From: Paracoccaceae bacterium
GTDB taxonomy: Bacteria; Pseudomonadota; Alphaproteobacteria; Rhodobacterales; Rhodobacteraceae
Direction: 5' to 3'
NCBI GenBank assembly: GCA_026982275.1
Contig: JALSHK010000046.1
Location: forward strand, 1-5,810
DNA length: 5,810 nt
Below are positions 1 to 5,408 of the stretch, piece after piece. How positions within the stretch are numbered: the stretch's first letter is position 1; every line of letters starts with the position of its first letter. The notes under the pieces were generated by a model. The model saw nothing but the letters and a program-made list of their open reading frames with translations. It searched no databases and was not told where the DNA came from. The position numbers and the translations under genes were made by a program.

Positions 1-989
1 TGATCCATCATCCACGCCGCCTTCAGGCAGAGCAAGCGCGCCTGCTCGATCTCCATCCGGCATTCGGCAATGATATCGTAATTCGCCCCCAGATGCGCGA
101 TTTTGCGGCCAAAAGCCTCGCGCGCCAGCCCGCGTTTGCACATCAGCTCAAGCGCGTTTTCCGCATGGCCAATGGCGCGCATGCAATGATGGATCCGCCC
201 CGGCCCGAGCCGCCCTTGGGATATTTCAAAGCCCCGCCCCTCACCGAGCAAAAGATTTTCCACCGGCACCCGAACATCGGTGAATTTGATATGCATATGC
301 CCGTGCGGCGCATCATCATGGCCATAAACCTCCATCGCCCGCAGCACCTCTACCCCCGCAATATCGGTCGGCACCAGCACCATCGAATGACGGCAGTATT
401 TGTGATCCGCCTCGCTACCGGTTTTCACCATGACGATATAAAGCGCACAGCGCGGATCCCCCGCCCCGCTGGCCCACCATTTCTCGCCATTCAGCACATA
501 TTCATCGCCCTCGCGCACACAAGACATCGAGATATTGGTGGCGTCCGAGCTGGCCTCCTCCGGCTCTGTCATCAAATAGGCGGAGCGAATTTCTCCGTTC
601 AGCAAAGGGGTTAGCCACTTCTCTTTATGCGCTTCATTCCCGTATCGCTCCAGCACTTCCATATTGCCGGTATCGGGCGCCGAGCAATTAAACACCTCCG
701 CCCCGAGCGGGGTTTTGCCCATTTCCTCGGCCAGATAGGCATATTCCACCGTGCTAAGCCCATAGCCCTTATCGCTATCGGTCAGCCAGAAATTCCACAA
801 GCCGCGCCGGCGCGCCTCGGCCTTCAGCCCTTCCAGAATTCCGGTCATGCGCGGGGTATATTGGAAACGATCCCCGCCCTTGCCGACCTCGCTGCGGTAT
901 TCCGCCTCCAGCGGCGCGATTTCCTCTGCCACCATCTCGCGCACGGCCCGAATGAGCGGGGCCACTTTTTTGCTGATGCCTAAATCCAT
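1..989 (-). CDS. Acyl-CoA dehydrogenase, ACAD10/11-like, 3' end outside window
   Basis: This flavoenzyme family oxidises acyl-CoA to the 2,3-enoyl-CoA using FAD and passes electrons to electron-transfer flavoprotein in the cytoplasm. The window holds residues 1-329; about 80 C-terminal residues are probably missing, given a usual length near 400-410, so the catalytic base cannot be checked. The helical N-terminal domain covers roughly residues 1-135. The beta-domain signature MTEPEEASSDATN (140-152) is followed by NGEKWWASGAG (167-177). GEGRGFEISQGRLGPGRIHH (249-268) starts the C-terminal helical domain. These blocks closely resemble, from memory, human ACAD11 rather than short- or medium-chain enzymes. 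The ATG at 987-989 has an AGGAG Shine-Dalgarno sequence at 996-1000 (6-nt spacer), and an in-frame TGA at 1011-1013 prevents a longer start. The family is near certain; the substrate is not known. ACAD10/11 relatives have been linked to 4-hydroxy acid and long-chain acyl-CoA breakdown, which is only a guess here. Confidence 0.93.
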   Translation of the reverse strand, partial: MDLGISKKVAPLIRAVREMVAEEIAPLEAEYRSEVGKGGDRFQYTPRMTGILEGLKAEARRRGLWNFWLTDSDKGYGLSTVEYAYLAEEMGKTPLGAEVFNCSAPDTGNMEVLERYGNEAHKEKWLTPLLNGEIRSAYLMTEPEEASSDATNISMSCVREGDEYVLNGEKWWASGAGDPRCALYIVMVKTGSEADHKYCRHSMVLVPTDIAGVEVLRAMEVYGHDDAPHGHMHIKFTDVRVPVENLLLGEGRGFEISQGRLGPGRIHHCMRAIGHAENALELMCKRGLAREAFGRKIAHLGANYDIIAECRMEIEQARLLCLKAAWMMD

Positions 990-999
990 TTTCTTCTCC

Positions 1000-1013
1000 T
1001 GAACGCTTGTTCA
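1000..1013. promoter_or_regulatory. Palindromic operator candidate of the acyl-CoA dehydrogenase
   Basis: The sequence TGAAC-GCTT-GTTCA has perfect 5-bp inverted arms around a 4-bp centre. It starts one base after the candidate -10 box of the acyl-CoA dehydrogenase promoter and ends against the Shine-Dalgarno sequence, so a bound protein would cover the expected transcription start. Size and symmetry suit a dimeric repressor such as a TetR-family protein, a common type of regulator for fatty-acid genes. The identity of the regulator is inference and no regulator gene lies in the window. Confidence 0.5.
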
Positions 1014-1014
1014 C

Positions 1015-1042
1015 ATAATGGCCGGAAATCGGCGCAAGGCAA
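1015..1042 (-). promoter_or_regulatory. Candidate sigma-70-type promoter of the acyl-CoA dehydrogenase
   Basis: On the minus strand a -35 box TTGCCT (1037-1042, 4 of 6 consensus bases) is separated by 16 bp from a -10 box CATTAT (1015-1020, 4 of 6). The expected start site falls inside the palindrome at 1000-1013, giving a leader of about 20 nt. This is a motif match only; the placement next to the palindrome is the main support. Confidence 0.4.
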
Positions 1043-1053
1043 CCACAATCGCA

Positions 1054-1082
1054 TTGACGCCACGCCAGGCGCGCGCTAAATC
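1054..1082 (+). promoter_or_regulatory. Candidate promoter of tRNA-Gly
   Basis: A good -35 box TTGACG (1054-1059, 5 of 6) is followed after 17 bp by a weaker -10 box TAAATC (1077-1082, 3 of 6). Transcription would begin about 3 nt before the mature tRNA 5' end at 1092, which is a very short leader. It stands back to back with the acyl-CoA dehydrogenase promoter in a 78-bp spacer. Confidence 0.45.
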
Positions 1083-1091
1083 ACCCCCATT

Positions 1092-1167
1092 GCGGGTGTA
1101 GCTCAGTTGGTAGAGCATCAGCTTCCCAAGCTGAATGTCGAGGGTTCGAGCCCCTTCGCCCGCTCCA
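1092..1167 (+). tRNA. tRNA-Gly, anticodon CCC
   Basis: A complete 76-nt cloverleaf can be folded by eye. The acceptor stem GCGGGTG (1092-1098) pairs with CGCCCGC (1157-1163), with one G-U pair. The D arm is GCTC/GAGC around AGTTGGTA. The anticodon stem TCAGC/GCTGA carries the loop TTCCCAA with anticodon CCC at 1125-1127. There is a 5-nt variable loop, and the T arm GAGGG/CCCTT has loop TTCGAGC. The discriminator is T1164, as usual for bacterial glycine tRNAs, and CCA is encoded at 1165-1167. It reads GGG codons. No clear terminator follows. The SDR gene begins 125 nt downstream on the same strand, so read-through is possible but not shown. Confidence 0.97.
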
Positions 1168-1292
1168 TTTTATATCGCGTGGCGCGTGCGAAAAGCGCAG
1201 GTCTCCGATGGGGCCGGTTCAGATTGATCTCGACGCCCGCCCGGCATGGGGATAGGCTGCGCTCAAATCCATCCCGAAACAAAGGTGCCGCC

Positions 1293-2045
1293 ATGACCGA
1301 GAAAACCGCAATTGTAACCGGTGCCGCGCGGGGCATCGGGCTGGCCACCACCAGGCTTTTTCTGGCCCAGGGCCGCAAGGTGGCGATGGTGGATCGCGAT
1401 GCCGTTGCCCTCAGGGCCGCTGCGGTTGATTTGCAAAATGTGATGCCGCTGGAATACGATATTTCCGACCCCGATGCTGTGGCGCAAATGGCGGCTGAAG
1501 CCGAGGCCGGCCTCGGGCGGGTGGATGCGCTGGTCAATAATGCCGGCCTGGCCGATTTCGGCCCGATCGAGACCACGGATTTTCAGCGCTGGCGCAGGGT
1601 TATGGCCACAAATCTTGACGGGGTTTTTCTGTGTTCGCAAGCCCTCACCCCGGCTTTGAAGCGCACCAGGGGCTGCATGGTCAATATCGCCAGCATCTCC
1701 GGCTTGCGCGCCTCCACCCTGCGGGTGGCGTATGGCACTTCCAAAGCCGCGGTCATTCACCTGACACAGCAATATGCCGCCGAGCTGGGCGAATATGGTA
1801 TTCGGGTGAATTGCGTGGCCCCGGGGCCGGTGCGCACCAAGCTGGCGATGGCGGTGCATACGCCGGATATCATTGCCGCCTATCACGATGCGATTCCGCT
1901 AAACCGTTACGGCTCGGAAGATGAGATCGCCTCGGTCATCGGGTTTCTCTGCTCGGATGCGGCAAGCTATGTAACGGGGCAGACCATCGCCGCCGATGGC
2001 GGCTTTGAAAGCACCGGCATAGGCCTGCCCTCGCTGCGGGGCTAA
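1293..2045 (+). CDS. SDR-family NAD(P)-dependent oxidoreductase
   Basis: This is a 250-residue classical short-chain dehydrogenase, the usual length for the family, expected to interconvert a hydroxyl and a keto group in the cytoplasm. The cofactor loop is TGAARGIG (9-16). Asp34 at the end of the second beta strand favours NAD over NADP. The NNAG motif is at 82-85. The catalytic tetrad is Asn107, Ser134, Tyr147 and Lys151 (YGTSK). NCVAPGPVRT (173-182) and the C-terminal TGQTIAADGGF (228-238) are also typical. The ATG at 1293 has AAAGG at 1281-1285 with a 7-nt spacer and puts the Rossmann strand right at the N-terminus. A longer reading frame from 1107 would start inside the tRNA and is rejected. 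No substrate can be assigned. Its stop overlaps the convergent DUF924 gene by 4 bp. Confidence 0.95.
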   Translation: MTEKTAIVTGAARGIGLATTRLFLAQGRKVAMVDRDAVALRAAAVDLQNVMPLEYDISDPDAVAQMAAEAEAGLGRVDALVNNAGLADFGPIETTDFQRWRRVMATNLDGVFLCSQALTPALKRTRGCMVNIASISGLRASTLRVAYGTSKAAVIHLTQQYAAELGEYGIRVNCVAPGPVRTKLAMAVHTPDIIAAYHDAIPLNRYGSEDEIASVIGFLCSDAASYVTGQTIAADGGFESTGIGLPSLRG

Positions 2046-2617
2046 TCCTTTGCTTCCAGCTCCTGCACAGTCAGCGCATAACCGCCCGCCGTTATATAGT
2101 CTTTTTCGGCCTGGGTAGATAGCCGCCCCAGCGCCTTGTTCCTATACGGGAAACGGCCAAATTTGCGGATCACCTCTCGATGCGCGCGCGGGTGCAAAAA
2201 CCGCCCCTCGCCCGACATGTTCTGCTTGTACATCCGCATACAGGTATCCTGATCGGCCAGCACTTCGGAATGCATCAGGGGCAGATAGAAAAACTGCCGC
2301 ATCGGTTCGCCGATCTTCAGGTCCTGCCCCGAAAAAATCGCGCGCTTGGCAATACAGCGTGCCTTGCTATCGGTGGCAAAGCTATCGCCTGACCCCCGAA
2401 ACATATTGCGCGGAAACTGGTCGATCACGATCAGCATCGCCAAAGCACCCTTTGAATTCACCGGCCAATCATCATATTCGCCCGCGCGCACATCGTGCCA
2501 GAAATCCAGATAACGATCACGAATTTTCTGGTCCAGCGCCGGATCCACAACATACCAGCCCGCCGGGCCAACCTCGTTTTGCCAAAACTCTATAATTTCG
2601 TCTGGTTTGATGCCCAT
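2042..2617 (-). CDS. DUF924 family protein (TPR-like fold)
   Basis: The 191-residue protein matches the DUF924 family, known from memory to be all-helical and TPR-like; its biochemical role is unknown. Conserved blocks seen are EIIEFW near the N-terminus (7-12), IDQFPRNMFRG (65-75), FFYLPLMHSE (109-118) and, near the C-terminus, HREVIRKFGRFPYRNKALGR (146-165). It has no signal peptide or membrane segment, so it is probably cytoplasmic. The ATG at 2615-2617 begins the helix usual for the family; a GGGGA stretch 9-13 nt upstream may serve as a weak ribosome-binding site. It lies 68 bp downstream of the MFS gene on the same strand with no clear terminator between, so cotranscription is plausible. 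Its TAG stop overlaps the stop of the convergent SDR gene. Family assignment is firm, function open. Confidence 0.92.
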   Translation of the reverse strand: MGIKPDEIIEFWQNEVGPAGWYVVDPALDQKIRDRYLDFWHDVRAGEYDDWPVNSKGALAMLIVIDQFPRNMFRGSGDSFATDSKARCIAKRAIFSGQDLKIGEPMRQFFYLPLMHSEVLADQDTCMRMYKQNMSGEGRFLHPRAHREVIRKFGRFPYRNKALGRLSTQAEKDYITAGGYALTVQELEAKD

Positions 2618-2685
2618 TGACCCATCCCCGATATTTTTGTCTGTCTCAAGCTAGACGTTGAAAAAACGATTCGGGCAAGCCTAAA

Positions 2686-3948
2686 TCAGGGTTCTTCCGC
2701 ATCCACTTCCGCCTCGGCAGCCTCGATAGCGATTTCCTGCGCCACTTCGGCAGCAATCGGGGTGGATTGCGGCATAAGCGGGGTATAGCTCATGGTATCC
2801 TCTACAGATATACCGTCACGGCGGGTCATGCGATATGCGCCGTAAATGGCAATGCTGCCCATCAGCAATATCAGCGCATAATAATAGCTGAAGGCCCCAA
2901 ATCTCTCCATGGCCAGCCCCAGGATAACCGGCGTGCCGGCCGCACCAATTCCGTTCAGAAATACCAGTGCGCCAGAGGCATTGGCCATATCCTCGGGATC
3001 TAGATAATCATTGGTATGCGCGATCAGCAGCGAATATAGCGGGCTGGCGGTAGAGCCGATCAGAAAGCCCAGCGCCAGCAGCGCATAGAATGACCCGGCC
3101 AGCAAAAGCCCGATAGATATCGCCAGCGCGCTCAGGCCGGTGATCAGCACGATCAGCAAGCGCCGGTCCATGCGGTCCGAGGCCCAGCCGATCGGATATT
3201 GCATCACCACCGCCCCCAGATAGCTAACCCCCACCAACAGCGATATCTGCGGCGCGGCCAGCCCGAGATCGGTGGCAAATACCGCCGTCATCCCAAACAG
3301 GATCGAAAGCGCGCCACCAAGAACAAACGCCCCCACGGCTCCGAGTGGCGAGGTTTGAAACAAGCGTTGCAAGGTCATGGGCTTGGCAGCAAGAAAAGCC
3401 GGCGCAGGAGAAACCGATAGCAGGATCGGCGCAAAAGACACTGAAACAAGAATAGAGATCACCGCAAAAAGCACAAAACCGGACGGATCAGCGGTCAGGA
3501 TCAAAAACTGCGCCAGCACCAGCCCGAGCATCTGGATAATCATATAGGCCGAGAGCGCCTGACCCCGGGTTTCATTGGTGGCGGCATCGTTCAGCCAGCT
3601 CTCCGCCACCACATAAACCCCCGAAAAGCCGAAGCCGACCACCAGCCGCAGCACCGCCCAGATATAGGGGTCCGGCGCCATCGCATAGCCAATAAACGCC
3701 GCCGAAACCAAAGAGGCCAGCGCCGCAAACACCCGCACATGCCCCACCCGCCTTATCAGGCGCGGCGCCAGCTTGGAGCCGAGAAGAAACCCGACATAAT
3801 AGGCGGTCATGACATAAGACATCGTGGTCGGGCCAAAACCCTCAAGCGCGCCGCGCACGGATAGCAGCGTGCCTTGGGTGCCATTGCCGAGCATCAGCAA
3901 AAACATTCCCAGCAACAGCGCCCACGAGTTTTTCAGAATATAGACCAT
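2686..3948 (-). CDS. MFS transporter, YcaD-like
   Basis: This 420-residue inner-membrane protein has about 12 hydrophobic segments between residues 7 and 372. The loop after TM2 (GSKLAPRLIRRVGH, 57-70) and the one between TM8 and TM9 (GWASDRMDRR, 254-263) fit the duplicated MFS signature. The stretch VVAESWLNDAATNETRGQAL (113-132), followed by SAYMIIQMLGLVLAQ, resembles the corresponding part of E. coli YcaD, a transporter of unknown substrate. The protein ends in a soluble tail (373-420) whose last 20 residues or so are rich in Ala and Glu, longer than YcaD. The ATG at 3946-3948 has AAAGG at 3956-3960 with a 7-nt spacer. The gene sits 68 bp upstream of DUF924 and 216 bp downstream of queA, separated from queA by hairpins and a candidate promoter. 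Substrate and direction of transport cannot be read from the sequence. Confidence 0.93.
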   Translation of the reverse strand: MVYILKNSWALLLGMFLLMLGNGTQGTLLSVRGALEGFGPTTMSYVMTAYYVGFLLGSKLAPRLIRRVGHVRVFAALASLVSAAFIGYAMAPDPYIWAVLRLVVGFGFSGVYVVAESWLNDAATNETRGQALSAYMIIQMLGLVLAQFLILTADPSGFVLFAVISILVSVSFAPILLSVSPAPAFLAAKPMTLQRLFQTSPLGAVGAFVLGGALSILFGMTAVFATDLGLAAPQISLLVGVSYLGAVVMQYPIGWASDRMDRRLLIVLITGLSALAISIGLLLAGSFYALLALGFLIGSTASPLYSLLIAHTNDYLDPEDMANASGALVFLNGIGAAGTPVILGLAMERFGAFSYYYALILLMGSIAIYGAYRMTRRDGISVEDTMSYTPLMPQSTPIAAEVAQEIAIEAAEAEVDAEEP

Positions 3949-3983
3949 AATGCCGCCTTTCCCGCCCTCTTTGCAGGTCGGGA

Positions 3984-4012
3984 ATTATGTTGTCCTGCAC
4001 GATTACGACCAT
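3984..4012 (-). promoter_or_regulatory. Candidate promoter and operator region of the MFS gene
   Basis: A -10 box CATAAT (minus strand, 3984-3989, 5 of 6) lies 35 bp before the start codon. The -35 position (4007-4012, ATGGTC) is poor. Inverted arms TGCAGG (3972-3977) and CCTGCA (3994-3999) flank the -10 box 16 bp apart, and the direct repeat ATTACG (4002-4007 and 4013-4018, 11-bp period) covers the -35 region. A weak -35 overlapped by a helically phased repeat fits activator control, and the inverted arms could bind a repressor. All of this is motif-level inference. Confidence 0.35.
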
Positions 4013-4048
4013 ATTACGTCGTTTTCCCGCCAAAGCTGCGGTTTTTCT

Positions 4049-4066
4049 GCCGAGCGGTAGCGAGGC
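4049..4066. repeat. Short REP-like hairpin with tandem G-A mismatches (copy 1)
   Basis: On the plus strand GCC-GA-GC-GGTA-GC-GA-GGC folds into a stem in which the GA on each side would form tandem G-A pairs, closed by a 4-nt loop. The shoulders TGCCGAGCGG (4048-4057) and CGAGGC (4061-4066) recur in the copy at 4108-4148. It lies in the noncoding gap between queA and the MFS gene. Confidence 0.55.
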
Positions 4067-4085
4067 CACCGCCGCCGGCCAGCCG

Positions 4086-4106
4086 GTTTTCAGCTATGCT
4101 GAAAAC
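4086..4106. repeat. Perfect 9-bp inverted repeat (hairpin)
   Basis: GTTTTCAGC (4086-4094) and GCTGAAAAC (4098-4106) are perfect complements around the 3-nt loop TAT. It sits between the two REP-like copies. No T-tract follows the stem in either direction, so it is not a standard intrinsic terminator; it may be a transcript-stabilising or protein-binding hairpin. Confidence 0.7.
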
Positions 4107-4107
4107 G

Positions 4108-4148
4108 AGCCTTTGCCGAGCGGGGCTTTAGCCCCCGAGGCAAAGGCT
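4108..4148. repeat. Long REP-like hairpin (copy 2), possible queA terminator
   Basis: A perfect 10-bp outer stem pairs AGCCTTTGCC (4108-4117) with GGCAAAGGCT (4139-4148). GA on each side (4118-4119, 4137-4138) forms the same tandem mismatch as in copy 1. An inner stem follows, made of G4120-C4136, a bulged C4121 and GGGGC/GCCCC with loop TTTA. It lies 17 bp beyond the queA stop. In the queA direction the stem is followed by CGTTTTC, a weak T-tract, so it could end queA transcripts; that role is inference. Confidence 0.65.
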
Positions 4149-4164
4149 GACCCGCTTAAATCAA

Positions 4165-5217
4165 TCACGCGGGAAATAGCAGCGAAGCATCGCCATAAGA
4201 GAAAAAACGGTATTTCTCCTTCAGCGCATGGGCATATATCGCCTGCGCCTGTTCCATGCCCACCAGGGCCGCTACCAGCATCAGCAGGGTCGATTTAGGC
4301 AGGTGAAAATTTGTCATCAGCCCCGATGTTACCCTGAATTCAAAACCCGGGGTGATAAAAATATCGGTATCGCCCGACCACGGCGCGATCTCGCCCGTGG
4401 CCATCGCCGCCGTTTCAATGATCCGTAGCGACGTGGTGCCCAGCGGGATCACCCGCCCGCCATTCTTCAGGGTCTCCGCAATCGCTTCCGCGGCGCGCTC
4501 ATCCACCTCGCCCCATTCAGAATGCATTTTATGCTCGGAAATATCCTCGGTTTTCACCGGCAAAAACGTTCCCGCCCCCACATGCAGCGTCACCTCGGTG
4601 GTCTGCACCCCCGTCTGTCTCAGGCTATCCAGCAGCGCGTTATCAAAATGCAGCGAGGCGGTCGGCGCCGCCACCGCGCCGGATTTCTCGGCAAAAACCG
4701 TCTGGTAATCCTCCAGATCCTGCGCATCGGCGGGGCGTTTGGAGGCGATATATGGCGGCAAAGGCATATGGCCCTGGCGATAGAATGTCTCGTCCAGATC
4801 CGCACCGGTCGCGCTGAATTTCAGCTCCACCTGCCCGTCTGATTTATCCATCACCTCGGCTTTCATCTCGCCAAAATCCACGATATCCCCCACGGCCAGC
4901 CGCTTCATCGGCCGGGCCAATGCGCGCCATGTGTCCGGGCTAATGCGCTGGATCATCGTCGCTTCGATACTGGAAACCCCGCTGCCATGGATGGTATCGC
5001 GGCTGCGGGTGCCGAAAATCCTCGAAGGGATCACTCTGGTGTTGTTCAGCACCAGAAGGTCTCCGGCACGCAAAAAACCTCCGATTCCGGCAACGGTCGA
5101 ATCTTCCAGCGCGCCGGCTTGCGAAACCAGTAACCGCGCGGCCGTGCGCGGGATTACCGGTCGCAATGCAATGCGCGCCTCGGGCAGATCGAAATCAAAA
5201 TCACTCAAGTCAGGCAT
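4165..5217 (-). CDS. queA: S-adenosylmethionine:tRNA ribosyltransferase-isomerase QueA
   Basis: QueA transfers the ribosyl part of S-adenosylmethionine to 7-aminomethyl-7-deazaguanine in the anticodon of Asp, Asn, His and Tyr tRNAs, giving epoxyqueuosine. The 350 residues run the full family length (E. coli about 356). Blocks recognised against the E. coli protein are LLVLNNTRVIPSRIFG (54-69), GHMPLPPYI (149-157), GAVAAPTASLHF (180-191), LHVGAGTFLPV (211-221), HKMHSEW (229-235), TNFHLPKSTLLMLV (302-315) and EKYRFFSYGDA (334-344). Residues 70-83 form a loop about 7 residues longer than in E. coli. I chose ATG 5215-5217 because GGTGG lies 8 nt upstream and the protein then starts like other QueA proteins; ATG 5221-5223, two codons earlier, is a close alternative. 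The frame stays open back to a TTG at 5280, which is less likely. tgt, often adjacent, is not downstream here. Confidence 0.96.
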   Translation of the reverse strand: MPDLSDFDFDLPEARIALRPVIPRTAARLLVSQAGALEDSTVAGIGGFLRAGDLLVLNNTRVIPSRIFGTRSRDTIHGSGVSSIEATMIQRISPDTWRALARPMKRLAVGDIVDFGEMKAEVMDKSDGQVELKFSATGADLDETFYRQGHMPLPPYIASKRPADAQDLEDYQTVFAEKSGAVAAPTASLHFDNALLDSLRQTGVQTTEVTLHVGAGTFLPVKTEDISEHKMHSEWGEVDERAAEAIAETLKNGGRVIPLGTTSLRIIETAAMATGEIAPWSGDTDIFITPGFEFRVTSGLMTNFHLPKSTLLMLVAALVGMEQAQAIYAHALKEKYRFFSYGDASLLFPA

Positions 5218-5317
5218 ATCCATGTCCACCAGTTGTTTCCGGCCCCGCCTTAGCGCCTTATTCTGGCAAGAGCCAGCCAAGAATGGGCAAATCCTCGCCC
5301 AAATCGAATTTCTCTTT

Positions 5318-5336
5318 GGTTAATCGCGGTTAATCG
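5318..5336. promoter_or_regulatory. GGTTAATCG direct repeat, CtrA-box-like
   Basis: GGTTAATCG occurs twice (5318-5326 and 5328-5336) with a 10-bp period, giving TTAA-N6-TTAA. The cell-cycle regulator CtrA of alphaproteobacteria binds TTAA-N7-TTAA, so this is one base short of the accepted spacing. It lies in the divergent spacer between queA and the M23-type gene, just upstream of a candidate -35 box for the latter, a usual place for a regulator. It may be a variant CtrA site, another factor's site, or chance. Confidence 0.35.
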
Positions 5337-5337
5337 G

Positions 5338-5366
5338 TTGCCGTGCTGGTCAATTCCCCCTATTCA
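5338..5366 (+). promoter_or_regulatory. Candidate promoter of the DUF5930-type gene
   Basis: TTGCCG (5338-5343, 4 of 6) and TATTCA (5361-5366, 3 of 6) are 17 bp apart. The expected start lies about 35 nt before the start codon. The -10 box is weak, which would suit a promoter that needs the adjoining TTAA repeat for activation. Motif evidence only. Confidence 0.3.
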
Positions 5367-5408
5367 TACGGCAGAAATCTATCATCCCTAACCCAAGGTC
5401 AAGGCTGA

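Noticed and set aside
93..983. Plus-strand open frames opposite the acyl-CoA dehydrogenase
   Set aside because: They are His/Pro/Arg-rich antisense shadows of a gene with clear family motifs on the minus strand.
1107..1292. Extended 5' reading frame making the SDR 312 residues long
   Set aside because: It begins inside the tRNA-Gly gene, the added residues do not resemble SDR sequence, and the ATG at 1293 has a Shine-Dalgarno match and the normal family start.
2618..2685. T6 run on the minus strand (near 2660-2665) as a terminator after the MFS gene
   Set aside because: The preceding sequence forms only a 3-4 bp stem, too weak for an intrinsic terminator.
5218..5280. TTG-initiated 21-residue N-terminal extension of QueA
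   Set aside because: A rare start codon with no resemblance to QueA; the ATG at 5215-5217 has a better ribosome-binding site and family-like N-terminus.
4228..5323. Plus-strand open frames opposite queA
   Set aside because: Low-complexity antisense translations with no recognisable domain; queA on the other strand explains the open frames.
5320..5333. Canonical CtrA binding site
   Set aside because: The spacing between TTAA half-sites is 6, not the accepted 7, so it is reported only as CtrA-like.
5218..5408. preQ1 or other riboswitch in the queA leader
   Set aside because: No aptamer-like pairing was recognised; only a short GGGC/GCCC inverted pair is present near 5285-5300.
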